Below, piece after piece: positions 39,605 through 52,006 of a stretch of 64,000 bases of DNA. A program made the position numbers and the translations under genes. The stretch's first letter is position 1, and each line of letters begins with the position of its first letter. The notes beneath the pieces are model-generated. The model saw only the letters and a program-made list of their open reading frames with translations. It made no database searches and was not told the origin of the DNA. Location of the stretch: NCBI GenBank assembly GCA_947034885.2, contig OX344750.2, forward strand, positions 34,210,821-34,274,820. The letters run 5' to 3'. The DNA is from Thuidium tamariscinum (Eukaryota; Streptophyta; Bryopsida; Hypnales; Thuidiaceae).

Positions 39605-40010
39605 TAAGAGCATCATCACCCGTCTGGCAAAATACTAGCTTGCAAAATGCAGAGCCATCCACTTTGCAAGTAAAGTGGTGAGTTGCACCCCACCCATTCT
39701 CCATGAGCAGGCTGACATTGAAAGAAGACGTTCGGAATTGGGGGCTTCGACTCTGAATGAGCTAGAGCCACACCAAACTAGAGCCACACCGAAGTCGGGG
39801 GAGTGCTGCAGGAAGTGCAAATACTTTCAACTCATATTGTGGAAACACCTAATTGTGGTTGTCGCATTATGTTATACAAGCCATGATCAGGCCGTGAGTT
39901 GGTTGGCAAAATGACCCCTTTTTGGTAGCCATCTCTCGTTTTATCGGCTGGCTGAGCAACTAGCCATCCGTTTTGCCAGATGGGTGGGACAATTTTGCTA
40001 GCCTATCATC
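39605..40010. repeat. Inverted-repeat stretch with a Tourist-like left end
   Basis: TAA followed by GAGCATCATCACCCG resembles the ends of the 46.7-kb and 52.0-kb elements. ACCCGTCTGGCAAAAT (39,618-39,633) recurs inverted at 39,971-39,986 with two changes. The outer right end was not found, so limits are approximate. Confidence 0.35.
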
Positions 40011-40839
40011 CAATGTGCAAGACGCGTGGGAATATTCTAAGAAGCACTATATAAGACAATTTTGCTCACTACAAGGGGCCCCTTTTCAAAAGGGCCCCCT
40101 AGGCTGCCATATTTGTAAGCAATGTTGCGTCCCCATTTCCATTTCCACTCACCACTGGTCTACTGCTTGTTGACTTCGCACTCAGAATGTCGTCCAGAAA
40201 TTAGACGTCGGAGCTCTTCAGGGGGGAGAGAAGCAGCTTCGAAAGCCCTTTTCTATACCAAATTGCCTGCCACCCTTGTGGAGTGGGTTCCAAAGTCCGA
40301 GCCTAGAAGGAAGACTTTGCCATGATTTCGCCCTCAATTCCTGCCAACTGGGGCGGAAAAGCATACCCTGGACGCAAAGGTCAGACTTCAGGTCAGTAAT
40401 ATCCCTGACAACGAGGCTATTATGGGGGGCAATGTTTGTTTTTGTTTTTTTTAAAATTTAAAATTTTAAAATATTTTGATGGTGGCCTTGTTTCACATTA
40501 ACTAATTACAGGCCAGCCCGCCTTGGCCGGTTAGTTGGACCCGAAGAAACCGTGAAGCTTGTAATTCGAAATGGAGAATATACGGAATTAGGGGAGAGTA
40601 GTGAAATACGGAGTGATAATAATAGGGTCGAGTACTGACGTTGTACTGTACTGCAACGCTAAGTTAGTACTGTTCATCAACTGGATGGCGGGGCCTCGAA
40701 AAACAGATCTAAAATGGGAAATGTGCCGTGATGCTGATCCGTGGGCGAGATTCGGGTACGTACCGACGCAGGCAGGGCCCGGTATCAGGAGCAGGACACC
40801 GAGGACCACGGGCCACTCCAAGTAATTCCAAGGGTGCAA

Positions 40840-41290
40840 GTAAAACAAAAAGCCCTATTTGGTGCACATCTAATTTACCTTGTACACTCATGCTAGCTAA
40901 TTTGGAGCCTCTGATAGCAAATATGAATTCAAAATTTTTGAAGAAAATTATTTGCAGAAATTAACAAATTCCAGTGTTTTTCCAAATGGCTGAGTGAGGG
41001 AGGGGGTCAATTCACCTTGGCCAAAGACCATGGGGGTATTTTAGTTTGGTGGCCTCTGTGTGGACAAATCGGGATGAAGTGACCCTTGCTTAGCCACTTG
41101 GAAAAATGTTGAAATTTGTTAATTTCTGCAAACATATATATATAAATTACAAATTCTGAATTCATATTTGCAATCATAGGCCCCAAATTACATGGAAGGT
41201 TTCATGAGATAAATTAGAATGGTACGACAGAGCGGGCTTTTTGTTTTACTTGCACCCCTGAAATTACTTGGAGAGGCTGAGTGAGGGTCT
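40840..41290. repeat. Two head-to-head copies of a short repeat (IR-core family)
   Basis: A reverse-oriented copy (about 40,840-41,010) and a forward copy (about 41,085-41,290) share, in mirrored order, the GGCTGAGTGAGGG edge, AAATTAACAAATT, the core ATATTTGCAATCAtAGGCCCC (with variants), and the GCAAGTAAAACAAAAAGCCC edge. Non-coding. Confidence 0.6.
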
Positions 41291-41490
41291 AATTCACCCC
41301 AACCTTGTTGATCCTCCTTAAGTCATTCCAAGGGTGCAGGTAAAATCAAAGACTCTCTAATTTGTGCTTGAAAAATTTACTCCCTTTTAGTCTCTCGAAA
41401 ATAAGATCAGTGTTTTCTTTGTGTGGTTAGAAAGGAGACACTAATCTTATTTTGAGATAGAAGGAGTATCACTTCCTAACACCATCTACA

Positions 41491-42345
41491 GTAATTTGGG
41501 GCACGGAGAACTGACCCCCTCGCTCGGCCACTTGGGTAAAATGCTGTAATTTTTTATTTTTCACACAAATTTTTTTGCAAATTTCGAATTCATATTTGCG
41601 ATCAGAGACCGCAAATTGGCTAGGGGGTGAGGAAAGTAGGGGTCATCACGGCCCAAACTAGGGGGCTTTTTGTTTTGATTGCACCTCTAGTAAAACATGG
41701 TAAGGCCGAGCGAGAGGGCCAATCCACCCAGATCGGTAATTTGGGGCTTCCAATTGCAAATATGAACTCACAATTTGCACCTTTTATCTTGAGTGAAATT
41801 CTTTAACCCTTAAACAATGCCCAAGCCATTTTCTGGTCGATGAACTTCAGGGAATCTTCCATGTAGGACAGAATTGCAATCATTCATCCTCAGAATTAGG
41901 GGTGGAAAAGGAAGATCTTCTATAGTGCTTTGACTTCCAACGTGTGTTTTTAGATTTTTTTGAACCAATGATTCCCATGGTATCAAAATTCCTCAATTCC
42001 ACGGCCACCGGCTCGTCGTTTAGGGGTTAAGAAATGCTGCGTTTTTCCTCGGGGACAAGACACCCGTCCAAGATTCCCAGGCCCAGGGCTCCAAAATTGA
42101 TCTGGGTGGATTGGCCCCCTCGCTCGGCCTTACCATGTTTTAATAGAGGTGCAATCAAAACAAAAAGCCCCCTAGTTTGGGTCGTGATCACCCCTACTTT
42201 CACCTCCTTCGCTAATTTACGCTCCCTGATTGCAAATATGAATTCAAAATTTGCAAAAAAATATTTGTGTGAAAAATAAAAAAATTACAGCGTCTTACCC
42301 AAGTGGCTGAGCGAGGGGGTCAGTTCTCCCTGCCCTCCAAAATTG
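41491..42345. repeat. Long inverted repeat (arms about 254 bp, spacer about 346 bp)
   Basis: The left arm 41,491-41,744 is complementary to 42,091-42,345 over its length with scattered changes. Mirrored landmarks are GAACTGACCCCCTCGCTC against GAGCGAGGGGGTCAGTTC, GCTGTAATTTTTTATTTTTC against GAAAAATAAAAAAATTACAG, and GGGGGCTTTTTGTTTTGATT against AATCAAAACAAAAAGCCCCC. The arms belong to the same IR-core family seen at 40.8, 47.4 and 53.0 kb. A transcript across it would fold into a long hairpin. Confidence 0.8.
41800..42034. mobile_element. Short element with TTAACCC-type inverted ends inside the hairpin spacer
   Basis: The left end TTCTTTAACCCTTAAACAA and the right end, on the other strand, TTCTTAACCCCTAAACGA are inverted matches. 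Its interior (AATTAGGGGTGGAAAAGGA, ATGATTCCCATGGTATCAAA) is related to 45,780-45,900. Non-autonomous, about 235 bp. Confidence 0.5.
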
Positions 42346-43369
42346 GCGTTGGGTTGGCTGGCCGGTCCTGTTCGAAAAGAAAAGAAATACTTCGGCAGCA
42401 TTTATTTCAATGTGTTCCAAAAAAGAAAAAGAAGAATTCTTCCCCCTCTTTTCTATACATGCAACAAAAGCGCACAAATGTTGGTACCTGCAAGTAAACC
42501 AGTTCAGTTAATTTTGGCCAAGCTCTAGTTAGAAAGATGGATTTGGCATCTTCTGGCTCCCACCAAGATTTAGCAGCACGCCGCTGTACTGGACCGGTCT
42601 TTTTGAAAAACGAACGAAGAGGAGACAATTATCACCGCCGTCAGTTTGGGCGGGTAATTGACTCTGGAATACTTAGCAGTAATTAAGGGAAGTGGTTCAG
42701 AAATTGACCATCTACAGTGGAAACACCCAAAACCGTCCGAATAAGGAATTTACCATAGTTGAGGCCATCTTTTTCTAAAAATGATATTTTTCTAGTATTA
42801 GCGAGTGAAAATCATGAATATTAAAAAAAAATAGATTTTTTGGAATCAGTATGTAATTTCTACAAATTTTCAAAGCATTGGCTCCCTAGACCACTAGAAT
42901 TGTCCTATAGGTGTACCCTAAATTGAACTCTGTAGCTGTCAGTGAATGAAAATTATACATGTGTCTTACAACTGCGTTAGCAAATTACAATTAAACATTT
43001 TTCGGACAATTTAATGAATGTTTATGGACAAATTTAGTGATATTCTAGAATCCAGGAATAGATACAGGAACGGAAATGGGTGTTTCTCCCTTAACCCCTA
43101 AGCACTCAAACGACCATTTTATGGTCGTTGTCTAACTTCGGGCAGCATTTTCGGGCAAAAACAAAACTTTTTACAAATTTTTTTTCCTTCAAAATTTCAA
43201 AATATTGGATTGTGTTTCAACATTTGCATTCAAAACTAAGATCTATACGGTCAAACAAAAGTTATAGCAAAAAAAAAGGAGAAATAGCACAAAGTGTCTA
43301 AAATTGCTTAGTGTTGAAAAACTTACTATTTGGGGGAAGTATTAATGCTCTAATTAATAAATATTTTTT

Positions 43370-43930
43370 ATTTTTTAACAAATCAATAAAAAACACAATT
43401 TTGTTCAATACAAAAAAAAATTCAAATCCTAAAAATAGAAATTGTATTTTTGGTGAATTTTTGAAGTTATATCTTCAAAATTCATTTGAAGAGAATCTAT
43501 AAATATTTTTTTAATTTTGATCATATGGATACTTTCTACTTTTTGTGCTTTACATTATCTTCTTTGCTAACTTCAAAAAAGTTGTAAAGCTTATATTTTA
43601 TAACACATTTGTATTTTGTCTTAATCCCTTGGGCTTTTAGAGGTTGAATATTTTTTCATAAATCAATAAAAAACACAATTTTGACCAATCAAAAAAAATT
43701 TCAAATCCTAAAAATAGAAATTGTATTTTTGGTGAATTTTTGAAGTTATATCTTCAAAATTCATTTAAAAATAATCTAAATTTTTTTTTTTTACTTTGAC
43801 CATATGGATACTTTCTACTTTTTGTGCTTTACATTATCTTCTTTGATACTAACTTCAAAAAAATTGTAATGCTTATATTTTATAACACATTTGTGTTTTG
43901 TCCTAACCCCTTGGGCTTTTAGGGGTTAAG
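43370..43930 (+). repeat. Tandem duplication, unit about 280 bp, two copies
   Basis: The landmark AATCAATAAAAAACACAATT begins at 43,381 and again at 43,661, and the following sequence matches over almost the whole period (CCTAAAAATAGAAATTGTAT, GGATACTTTCTACTTTTTG, CTTTACATTATCTTCTTTG, ATATTTTATAACACATTTG, CCTTGGGCTTTTAG). Copies differ by scattered changes and small indels. Non-coding. Confidence 0.9.
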
Positions 43931-44683
43931 AAGAAAGATTGATCTGAAGTTTAGGTTGTATGCTCAAACATTTCAGATTTTTTTAGGAGATGGAGGAAAG
44001 AAAAACACAATTTGACTAAAAAATTGGTAAATTTCTAACAACAACAGAATAAGAGACAACTTTTTGAAGACAAGGGTACATAGGGTGCTATTTATGCACA
44101 TAGGGAATAGTAATGATGACTTTGGTAGTGGCCTTTAACGTAGGAGAAGAGTTCAGAAATGGATTTAGAAGATGATGTGAGTGTTCAACAAAGTTTGTTG
44201 AAGTACCAATACAATTGTCAAAAACCAAGCAAGTTCCTTTAGCAATTGATCATTTGTTTAAAAAACAAAACAAAAAAACAAGGAAGATACATATGTGACA
44301 CTCATTTGGCCAAAATCTGACAAGTGAGATTAATGCGATTTCACATTTTAATATTGCTTTGAGTGTCATTTGGATTTCCGTTTAAGCCATTCAATCACAT
44401 AGTACTAAATCATACACAACACATAATGGTTGTTCACATTGACTATTGACTATCTTGAAACCACTCACTTCCAAAGACATTTTCTTGGTTCAAACAAACT
44501 TATCCATTTTGCAAAGCATGTGCATTGTTTTAGAGCCCTTTGTAGGGGCGGTTCAAAATGACTACTCCATTTAAAACCTTCTTCCTATAGTATAGACGGA
44601 TGCTATTCATCCATAAGTTATCAATAGGAGGGATGAATGTTTTGGGGATGGATTCTAGGAAGTGCGAACTATATGATTCATAT

Positions 44684-45636
44684 TAACCCCCAAAGGACCA
44701 AATTACGTTTTTTGGCAACATAGTGATTTGGGCAACTCACTACAGATGGAGTTTTAATTTATTTTTGTTTGAAATTTTTCCCAAACATGCACTTGAGGAG
44801 TAGCTTTGAGGCCCAAAATTTTCATAACTTTTGACTACATGGTTAAAAAGTTATTGTATGATATGTGATTTTCTCTATTCAACACGCAACCCAAATAGCT
44901 TAAAAAACTTCTTCAAAAATCATTTTTTTAAAAATAAAAATTTGAAATTGGTTCTTTAGATTTATATATACGTGGGAAGCTTTGACTCATTCCATTTGGA
45001 TTAATGAGATGAAAGTTATGAGGAGTTTTAATTTGTGGGTAGTTCATAAGCCGTTATAGAATGTCTAGTCTAAACTAAACCTTGAAGTCCTTTATTTAAT
45101 TCTATTTTTGATATTTTTGAAAAACATAAAAATGTTGGGCGTAGATTGTTTATTAGAACATTAGAACCATTGGTATTGGCATTTTTTAATTTAATAAATA
45201 AATTGTTAACAATGTAGTATTTTGAATTATTTTCTACTTCTTTTTACTAACTATTTTTTTCTACATATTGTACAATTCCAAATGATTTGAAAACTTTCAA
45301 GCATTTAGCCAACTTGACTTGAATAATGAATCCAAAGAGTTACAACCATTTTGGTCATTTTTTCATACAAATGTGACCCTTTGAAGTGCAACTGCTCGGA
45401 TTTCCGCAGTGGTAAAAAAAAGGATTTTTGTAATTTCAAACACTAATATCTTGCAATCTACATGGAAAATTTTTCTGAAATTTCTTCTACATGCTCTCAA
45501 ACTAGTGCACTAAAAGATCCTATGGTTACATTATTCCAAAAATGTTTGTTTTTTCTAAAATTTAGTAGTTGTTCTAGAAATGACATTTTTGGAGCGGTTT
45601 TGGTGAAAACATAGTCAAAAACCTTCATGTTAAATT
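44684..45636 (-). repeat. Copy B of the 1-kb dispersed repeat (inverted)
   Basis: It starts ATTAACCCCCAAAGGACC and carries, in reverse order and strand, the landmarks of the copy at 49,092-50,072, including TTTTCATAACTTTTGACTAC, TTGGTATTGGCATTTTT, ATATCTTGCAATCTACATGG and GGTGAAAACATAGTCAAAAA. No open frame of note. Confidence 0.7.
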
Positions 45637-46709
45637 TCCACAGTAGGTGGGTTTTGCAAACAACAAGATCCTTATAGCACACTAATAACTAAACCTATAA
45701 ATGATGCAATAAATGTTTGGTGTCCAATGAATGATAAGGAATTTTTTTATCTAGGACAATAGTAAAACTATTCATCTTTGGAAATAGGGGTGGAAAGGAG
45801 ATACCTTTATGAGTATTTTGACTTCTAATGAGTGCTTTTTATTTATTTTTATATCAGTGATTCTTGCAATATCAAAATGGATGGTTTCCATAGTCACCAA
45901 TTTATCTTTCAAAGGTAAAAGCTTGTGACATGAACTTGTTTATAGCTAGTTGGATCATGTTATTGTTGCTATATGATAGAGGAATCTAATGTCGCCCCCC
46001 CCTCCATTAACAACAAATAGGGTATTCTATTCAAAGAAGATTGGAATGGATTTTCGTTTTTTATTTGGAATGAGTGTATTTGTACTTTTCAAAGGTTTGG
46101 ACCAATAAGTTAGTGACACATAAATGAGCATAAATGTAGGAAGTAATTAGTGGGAGAGTATTCTTAAATGATGGAAATTGGATGATTCTAGATGTTGGTT
46201 CTAGGTCAAGCCCAACTTTTGCCTTTTAAAATTCATAGTAATTTCAATTCAAGAGATAAGATTACCAAATTTTTGCAATCCCCATTATTTTTGTCAATGC
46301 ATCTCTAAGAATATTTGCTTTGCTTTGAAGTACCGTGGATAATATCCAAATGTACTTATTTTATTGGTTATGGGTACTTCTACCATACATCCATCAAAAT
46401 AAACAAAACTTGTAATATATGGATGAAAATTCATTTATTCATCCAAAATTGAGTGATACCATTCAAAGATTTGATAGCAACGTAAGAAATTTATCCACTA
46501 AAAAACAATAGTATCATGTCAAATATTTCCTATAAAAAAATTTGCATTGCTTTTAGCAAAAATCCACAGATTAAAACCTTATAGAAAAGAGTTTGGTACT
46601 CCCAGACAAATTCAGTGAGCACATGACAACCTCATGACTCACCTGATCAATAAACAAAGTAACTTACAAACCTATATAGGCATGTGGAACTCACGAAATG
46701 ATCATGTTA

Positions 46710-47117
46710 GAGCATCCCCATGCTAGACCCCTCAAGCAGGGGCGCCAAGTGGGGTTTGACATAGGTTGATGGCTAGTGAAGGTCCTTCATGCCTCATGCC
46801 TGCACTGTGAATTCACTCTCTAAACACGTCTCCCAAGCTAAAGAACCACTTTTATGAAGCGAAGTGGAATAGTTAGGCCAAGTGTTGGGCCTCCAAGTTC
46901 CAAATGGCTAATTATTCTGTGAGATTGTGCCATAATTGAGCAAATCAAGGTATAGTGAGCGACAGGAAAGACACACAACAATTCAGTGCCATTGTTGCTT
47001 TGAAGTGTTTGCTGGCTAAATTTTTTGTTTGGCGTGTCTGACATGAGGCAGTTTCAGAGGCCAAACACGCCACATTATCATTTTTCATCCCTTTGACGTG
47101 CATGCATGGGGATGCTC
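46710..47117. mobile_element. Tourist-like (PIF/Harbinger-type) MITE, 408 bp
   Basis: The perfect 14-base inverted ends GAGCATCCCCATGC (46,710-46,723 and inverted at 47,104-47,117) are flanked on both sides by TTA, a typical 3-bp target duplication for PIF/Harbinger elements. There is no transposase and the interior is non-coding, so it is non-autonomous. The perfect ends suggest a fairly recent insertion. Confidence 0.75.
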
Positions 47118-47278
47118 TTAGTAATGTTTCTAACTGCATTTGTTTTTATTTAAAGTAGGATTGGGTTCCCCTAAAAATGGTATAGAAGCCTCACAAGGTA
47201 TATCACAAAGATGGAGTGACGGACATAGTCTCATTACAATAGTGGACTGTTCCCATTGGAAGAAAGCTACACTGAAGT

Positions 47279-47547
47279 CTAGAACATTAAATCATACCAT
47301 CGAAGGTGGGCCCAATGGGATAAAATCTCATTTTACTAGGGGTTGATAAGGGTTTGAAGTTTATATTTGTGTTGGTATTTTTTGGTATGCTTGAGGTACC
47401 CCAAGCTAATTTGGGGTCTCTGATTCTGAATCTGAATTCTGAATTTGAAAAAAATAAAAAATGAAAAAAATAAAAAATTTCAGTGTTTTCCCTTGGGTAA
47501 ATCCAGCCTGCAGGGACCACCTTCGATGGTATGATTTAATGCTGCGC
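47279..47547. mobile_element. Short IR-core element with 9-bp flanking repeat
   Basis: CACTGAAGT lies at both 47,270-47,278 and 47,548-47,556 as a direct repeat. Just inside, ATTAAATCATACCATCGAAG (47,286 onward) recurs inverted near 47,520-47,540. The interior contains the IR-core AATTTGGGGTCTCTGATTC. A 9-bp duplication is characteristic of Mutator-like elements, so this could be a non-autonomous MULE, but the outermost seven bases of the two ends do not match. Confidence 0.55.
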
Positions 47548-47934
47548 CACTGAAGTGGTTCTTTACAATGAGTGGAGAACTAGTCAACATGAAAATTAGG
47601 ATGCCCAATCAAACTCTACCGTTGCACACCACAAATGCTGTAACACCGCTACTATCGAGCATGTGTTGAATAGTTTGTTCATAAAATAATGCCAAATCTT
47701 TAAATGTCAAACCAAAGGAAAGGAGGGAGGTGTCTTATTCAAGAGCATCTAAGAGCATCCCCATCACTTGACCACTGTACTTCAAGAAAATTATTTTTTC
47801 AAAAAAATATTTTTTGGTATGGTGTGAAATAGAATATTGGTAAATTTTATTGATTTACAGCATGTGACGAACATTCCTTTTTGGAGCATATTCACTCCTG
47901 CAAGTTCAAATCCCCATGATATAGTGTTGGCTCA

Positions 47935-48245
47935 GAGCGCTGTGAAGCAGCCCTTTTTTCTTCCCAGCACCATGGGGGCCAGATTGCACCATTTCAAAGT
48001 AAATCTTTTTTTTTGCCAGATAAAAGTAACCTCTTTTCGCCAAAAAAAATTCAGTTCTCTTTAAAATATGGATGAAGTTGTCAAATTTGGATGAAAATAT
48101 ATATGAATATGATGGAAAAGTGCTTCTAAGTACAAAAGATGAATGAATATAGAAATACAATGCTTCACCAAATTTGATGTGGTTGCCATCTTTGCACTTT
48201 TTCAATAAGTAAAAAAAAAGGGTTGTTGTAAAGTGAGAGGGCCTC
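47935..48245 (+). repeat. Dispersed repeat, about 300 bp, inverted copy at 54.7 kb
   Basis: CCAGATTGCACCATTTCAAA, TTTAAAATATGGATGAAGTT, TCAAATTTGGATGAAAA and AATGCTTCACCAAATTTGA occur here and in reverse order and strand at 54,676-54,966. Both copies have T-rich and A-rich ends next to short GTTGTAA motifs. Non-coding. Confidence 0.7.
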
Positions 48246-49091
48246 ATGAATGGCGCCCCCATTACGTTATGGGCCAAAGTCTTGTTACTATTTTTGGTAG
48301 CTCTTATAATGATTGCACCCCATTTAGTTAGTTTTGAGTATAATCAACCAAGAAACAATGAAGAAAAATACAAAAATGGTCAATTTTGAGCTCCAAGAAA
48401 AACTCCTCTGCCCACTCCAAGCTGAGGTTTGTAGGGGCAAATGTGGCGCACCTACTATTTAGAAGCTCATGCCCCAAGTGACAATGTCAACTATTTTAGG
48501 TCTTAGCTAGGTCTGAACTTGAAATTATGGCCCAATATATTGAACAGGAGTGAGGCAAGTTCTTTGATTTAAACTACTATTTGATAAAGAAGTGCCCCTT
48601 CTACCCTACACTTATAATATTGTCCAACTTTTTGATAGCCTTCTTTTGTCTCTAAAAGATGTGTCTTCCAAACCCATTGAGAAAATTTTCACATGTGCAG
48701 GATTGAAGGTTGGAAGAATACATGGCAACAATGCAATTATAGAAAATACATATATAAATGATGGGTCACTATTTGTGCCATATTAGATTGGCATTTTCTA
48801 AAATATATTTTTAATTTAAAATAATTATAATTATAAAAAAATCAAACAACCTTTTGTATAGTATAGATTTTTTGTAATGAAGTTTTTAATTTCAAATGAC
48901 AATAAGAATATGTGATTTTTCCATAGTGACATTTCTTAATCTATATAGAATACCTTTGAGGTTGCCTAATTGCTTGAAGAGAATAGAAGCTTATCATTAT
49001 TTAGTCATTTGTTGAAGCTTCATGATGCATAGACAAGAAAGATTATTTGAATTCCAAGCTTGGTTTGCCCTATGTGGACCTAGACTCTTAT

Positions 49092-50072
49092 TTAATCCCT
49101 AAAGATTTTTTACTATGTTTTCACCAAAAATGCTTTAAAATTGTGATTTCTAATACAAGTGTAAAATTTTAGAAAAAAATCTTTTTTTGACAAATGTAAC
49201 TATAAGATCTTGTAGCAAGGTGATTTGAAAAAATGTGGAAAAAATTTCAAAAACTTCCATTGTGTAAATTGCAAGATATTAACATTTGAATTAACAACAA
49301 CAACAATTCTTTTTTTATCCTTGCAAAAATCTAGGCAATTCCATTTTGTAAAGTCATTTTTGTATGAAAAAATGTTCAATATAGTGGTTACTCTTTGAAT
49401 TCATCCTTCAATGCAAGTTGACTACATGCTCAAAAAATTTCAAGTCATTTGGAGTTGTACAACATATATAAAAAAAATTAGTAATTAGAAAGAAGTAGAA
49501 AATGCTTCAAAATACCAAATTGTGAATAGTTTATTTAAGAAAATGAAAAATGCCAATACCAATGGTTCTAATATTGTAATAAATTTGTGAGCATCAAGTC
49601 TTTGGACTTGGCTGTTGTTCTCTTTTCACTTTAATGTAGTGGTGTTTGCCATTTGTTCCAATGTGTGTATATATATAATCTTCACCGAATGTTTTAATTT
49701 TTTTTTCAAAAATATTAAAAATTGAATTAAATAAAGGATTTCAAACTTTTTGTAGAGTAGAAATTCTATAACTACCTACAAAGTACCCCAATATAAAACT
49801 CCTCATAACTTTTGACTCGTTAATCAAAATGGAATGATTCAAAACTTTTGACATGTACATGAATCTAATAAATCAATTTCAAATTTATATATATCATGCC
49901 ATAACGTTTTAACCTTGTAGTCAAAAGTTATGAAAATTGTTGGGCCTTAAAGCTACTCCTCGGGCATATATTGTGTGAAAATTTCAAAGAAAAAACAAAC
50001 AAACTCCATTTGTAATGAGTTGCCCCAATACGCTATGTTGTCAAAAAATGCAGTTTAGGGCTTTAAGGGTTA
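49092..50072 (+). repeat. Copy C of the 1-kb dispersed repeat (uninterrupted)
   Basis: It runs from TTTAATCCCTAAAGATTTTT to GGCTTTAAGGGTTAATG. It is the most complete copy and the reference for defining the insertion in copy A. The two ends are a loose inverted match (TTAAYCCYTAAAG). No open frame of note. Confidence 0.7.
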
Positions 50073-52006
50073 ATGATTAAATTTACATACTATTAGCATT
50101 TAATAATCAATGCTCCATCAACAATAAATATGATACCTATTTCCAATCGGATTTTTTTCTCCTTGAAATGGGCATCTTTGTACTTTTTCAAGGTTTGAAC
50201 CAATAAGTAAATGAGACATAAGTGAGCACAAAAGTAGGAAGTAATAAGCAGGATAGTAGTTCTTGAATGATTGGAATTGGATGACTCTAAATATTAACCA
50301 TGGGTCATGCCTAACTTTTACTTTTAAAAATCTATAGTAATTTCAATTCAAAAAATAAAATTATGATTTTTTTGCAATCCCCATCATATTTGTCAATGCA
50401 CCTCTAAATTTTTTTGCTATACCTTGTACTATCCTAGATCATGTCTAGATGTGCTTATTTTATTGGTTAGGGGTACATCTACTTTGATTGATATTAGAAG
50501 TAAGTAGTTGTAAATGTATACTAAACAAGTAAAGGGGATAATTATTTAGTTGTTCAACTATTTACAAGTAGTAGAGTTGACATTCAATTAAAGTTGAGGC
50601 ATTGGTATCCAATCATTTGAACAATTTTGGAATACATAGTGGGGAATAAGAGTTGGTGGAAAATTTTCCCATATAGGAAGATAGGAATAGGAAATATAGG
50701 AATAGATAATTTTTTGAGAATTTTGGGAGCCAAAAAGTATATTGCATCCATTTCCAATCTTTAAAGTCTTCTAATTCTGATTAAGTTAGAACTATTTTCC
50801 CACTTACTTCTTTTGGGGCATGTGTCATAACCTTATAGTTGATCCCAACTTTGAAAAAAAATCAAAAAAAATCCAAGCTTCATTTCTACCCTACGGTTAG
50901 CAATAGCACACCCTACAAGTTGTTTATTGGATGTCATTGGCAAATGGTGCCTGAAGCTTATGTTTCATTTCTCATCGAATGTTTGGAGAGAACCACAACT
51001 TAGTCGAGTGTTAGTTCATACTTCATAGTGAGTGCTTCTGAAAAAAATATTGTTTGAAGTGTGAAAATGGGGTAATCAAAACCAATTTATTTTTTTGGAA
51101 AGATTAGCAATCAATTATTGTGTAAAAATAAGTGGTGCATATGTATGTAGTCATTGCTTTTATATAACCGTTAGATTTAAGTCTATTTCCATTTTGAATT
51201 CAAAGCAAATACTTGAATTCTTGAAGGTAGGTATATTATTGGATAAGGTGGGTATTGCTTTAGGGATGGCCCTATCTTCTTGCTCCGGTGTTGTGTTTGC
51301 CTCATATAACAAAATTTAGTTTCAGAACTAGCATGTCTTTGAGAGAGGAACATTGTAGCCTTTCCAATTTGAAGTTGAAGGAAAGTGACTGGTGAGAATT
51401 TGATACTACAGAGTACTTATTAAGTTATGACTATTTGAAATGAACCCCTCCTTCTATAAGGTGGCAAATTACTGGGGCAGCCCCCCAAAACTTCCTGAAC
51501 GCTGTTTCTAATGCAGATCTAGCTTACATCATAATGTGGATGATTCCCATATGAGAAATAAGTGACTGTAAGTGTATAGTAATTGTTACAATAATGCATA
51601 TCTAGCTGTTCAATTACAAGCAGTACAGTTCATTGAAAGACTAGCTTGGGGAGCATAAAATTTTATAAGTTACAGTGACATGGAATCCCCCCCCCCTATT
51701 GAGATCCGAGAGGGAGAGGTACCATACTGAATGTGTGGGTTGGTTTTGTAAATAAGTAGGCAAATTTTGGGTGGTATCTGAAATGTAAAAAAATTCTACA
51801 ACTATTGCTGAAAATTTGAAAAAATTTCAACTATTTTTGAAAATAAGAGAAAACTAGGAAAATCAAAACAGGTTGCAGAATTGTCGAAATGTGAAATTAA
51901 ATGATTTCGACAACAAATTGTGGAATTAGGTGTAAACGTATTGTATATCTCTTGCCATGATAACTTACCTTACCTTACCCACTGTAGGAAGGCTGCAAAC
52001 CTATAA

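Noticed and set aside
40601-40825. 74-codon open frame on the plus strand
   Set aside because: No recognised domain; it abuts repeat units and has an open frame on the opposite strand as well.
47895-47925. GTTCAAATCCCC resembling a tRNA T-arm
   Set aside because: No matching anticodon arm, D arm or acceptor stem is found upstream at the right spacing.
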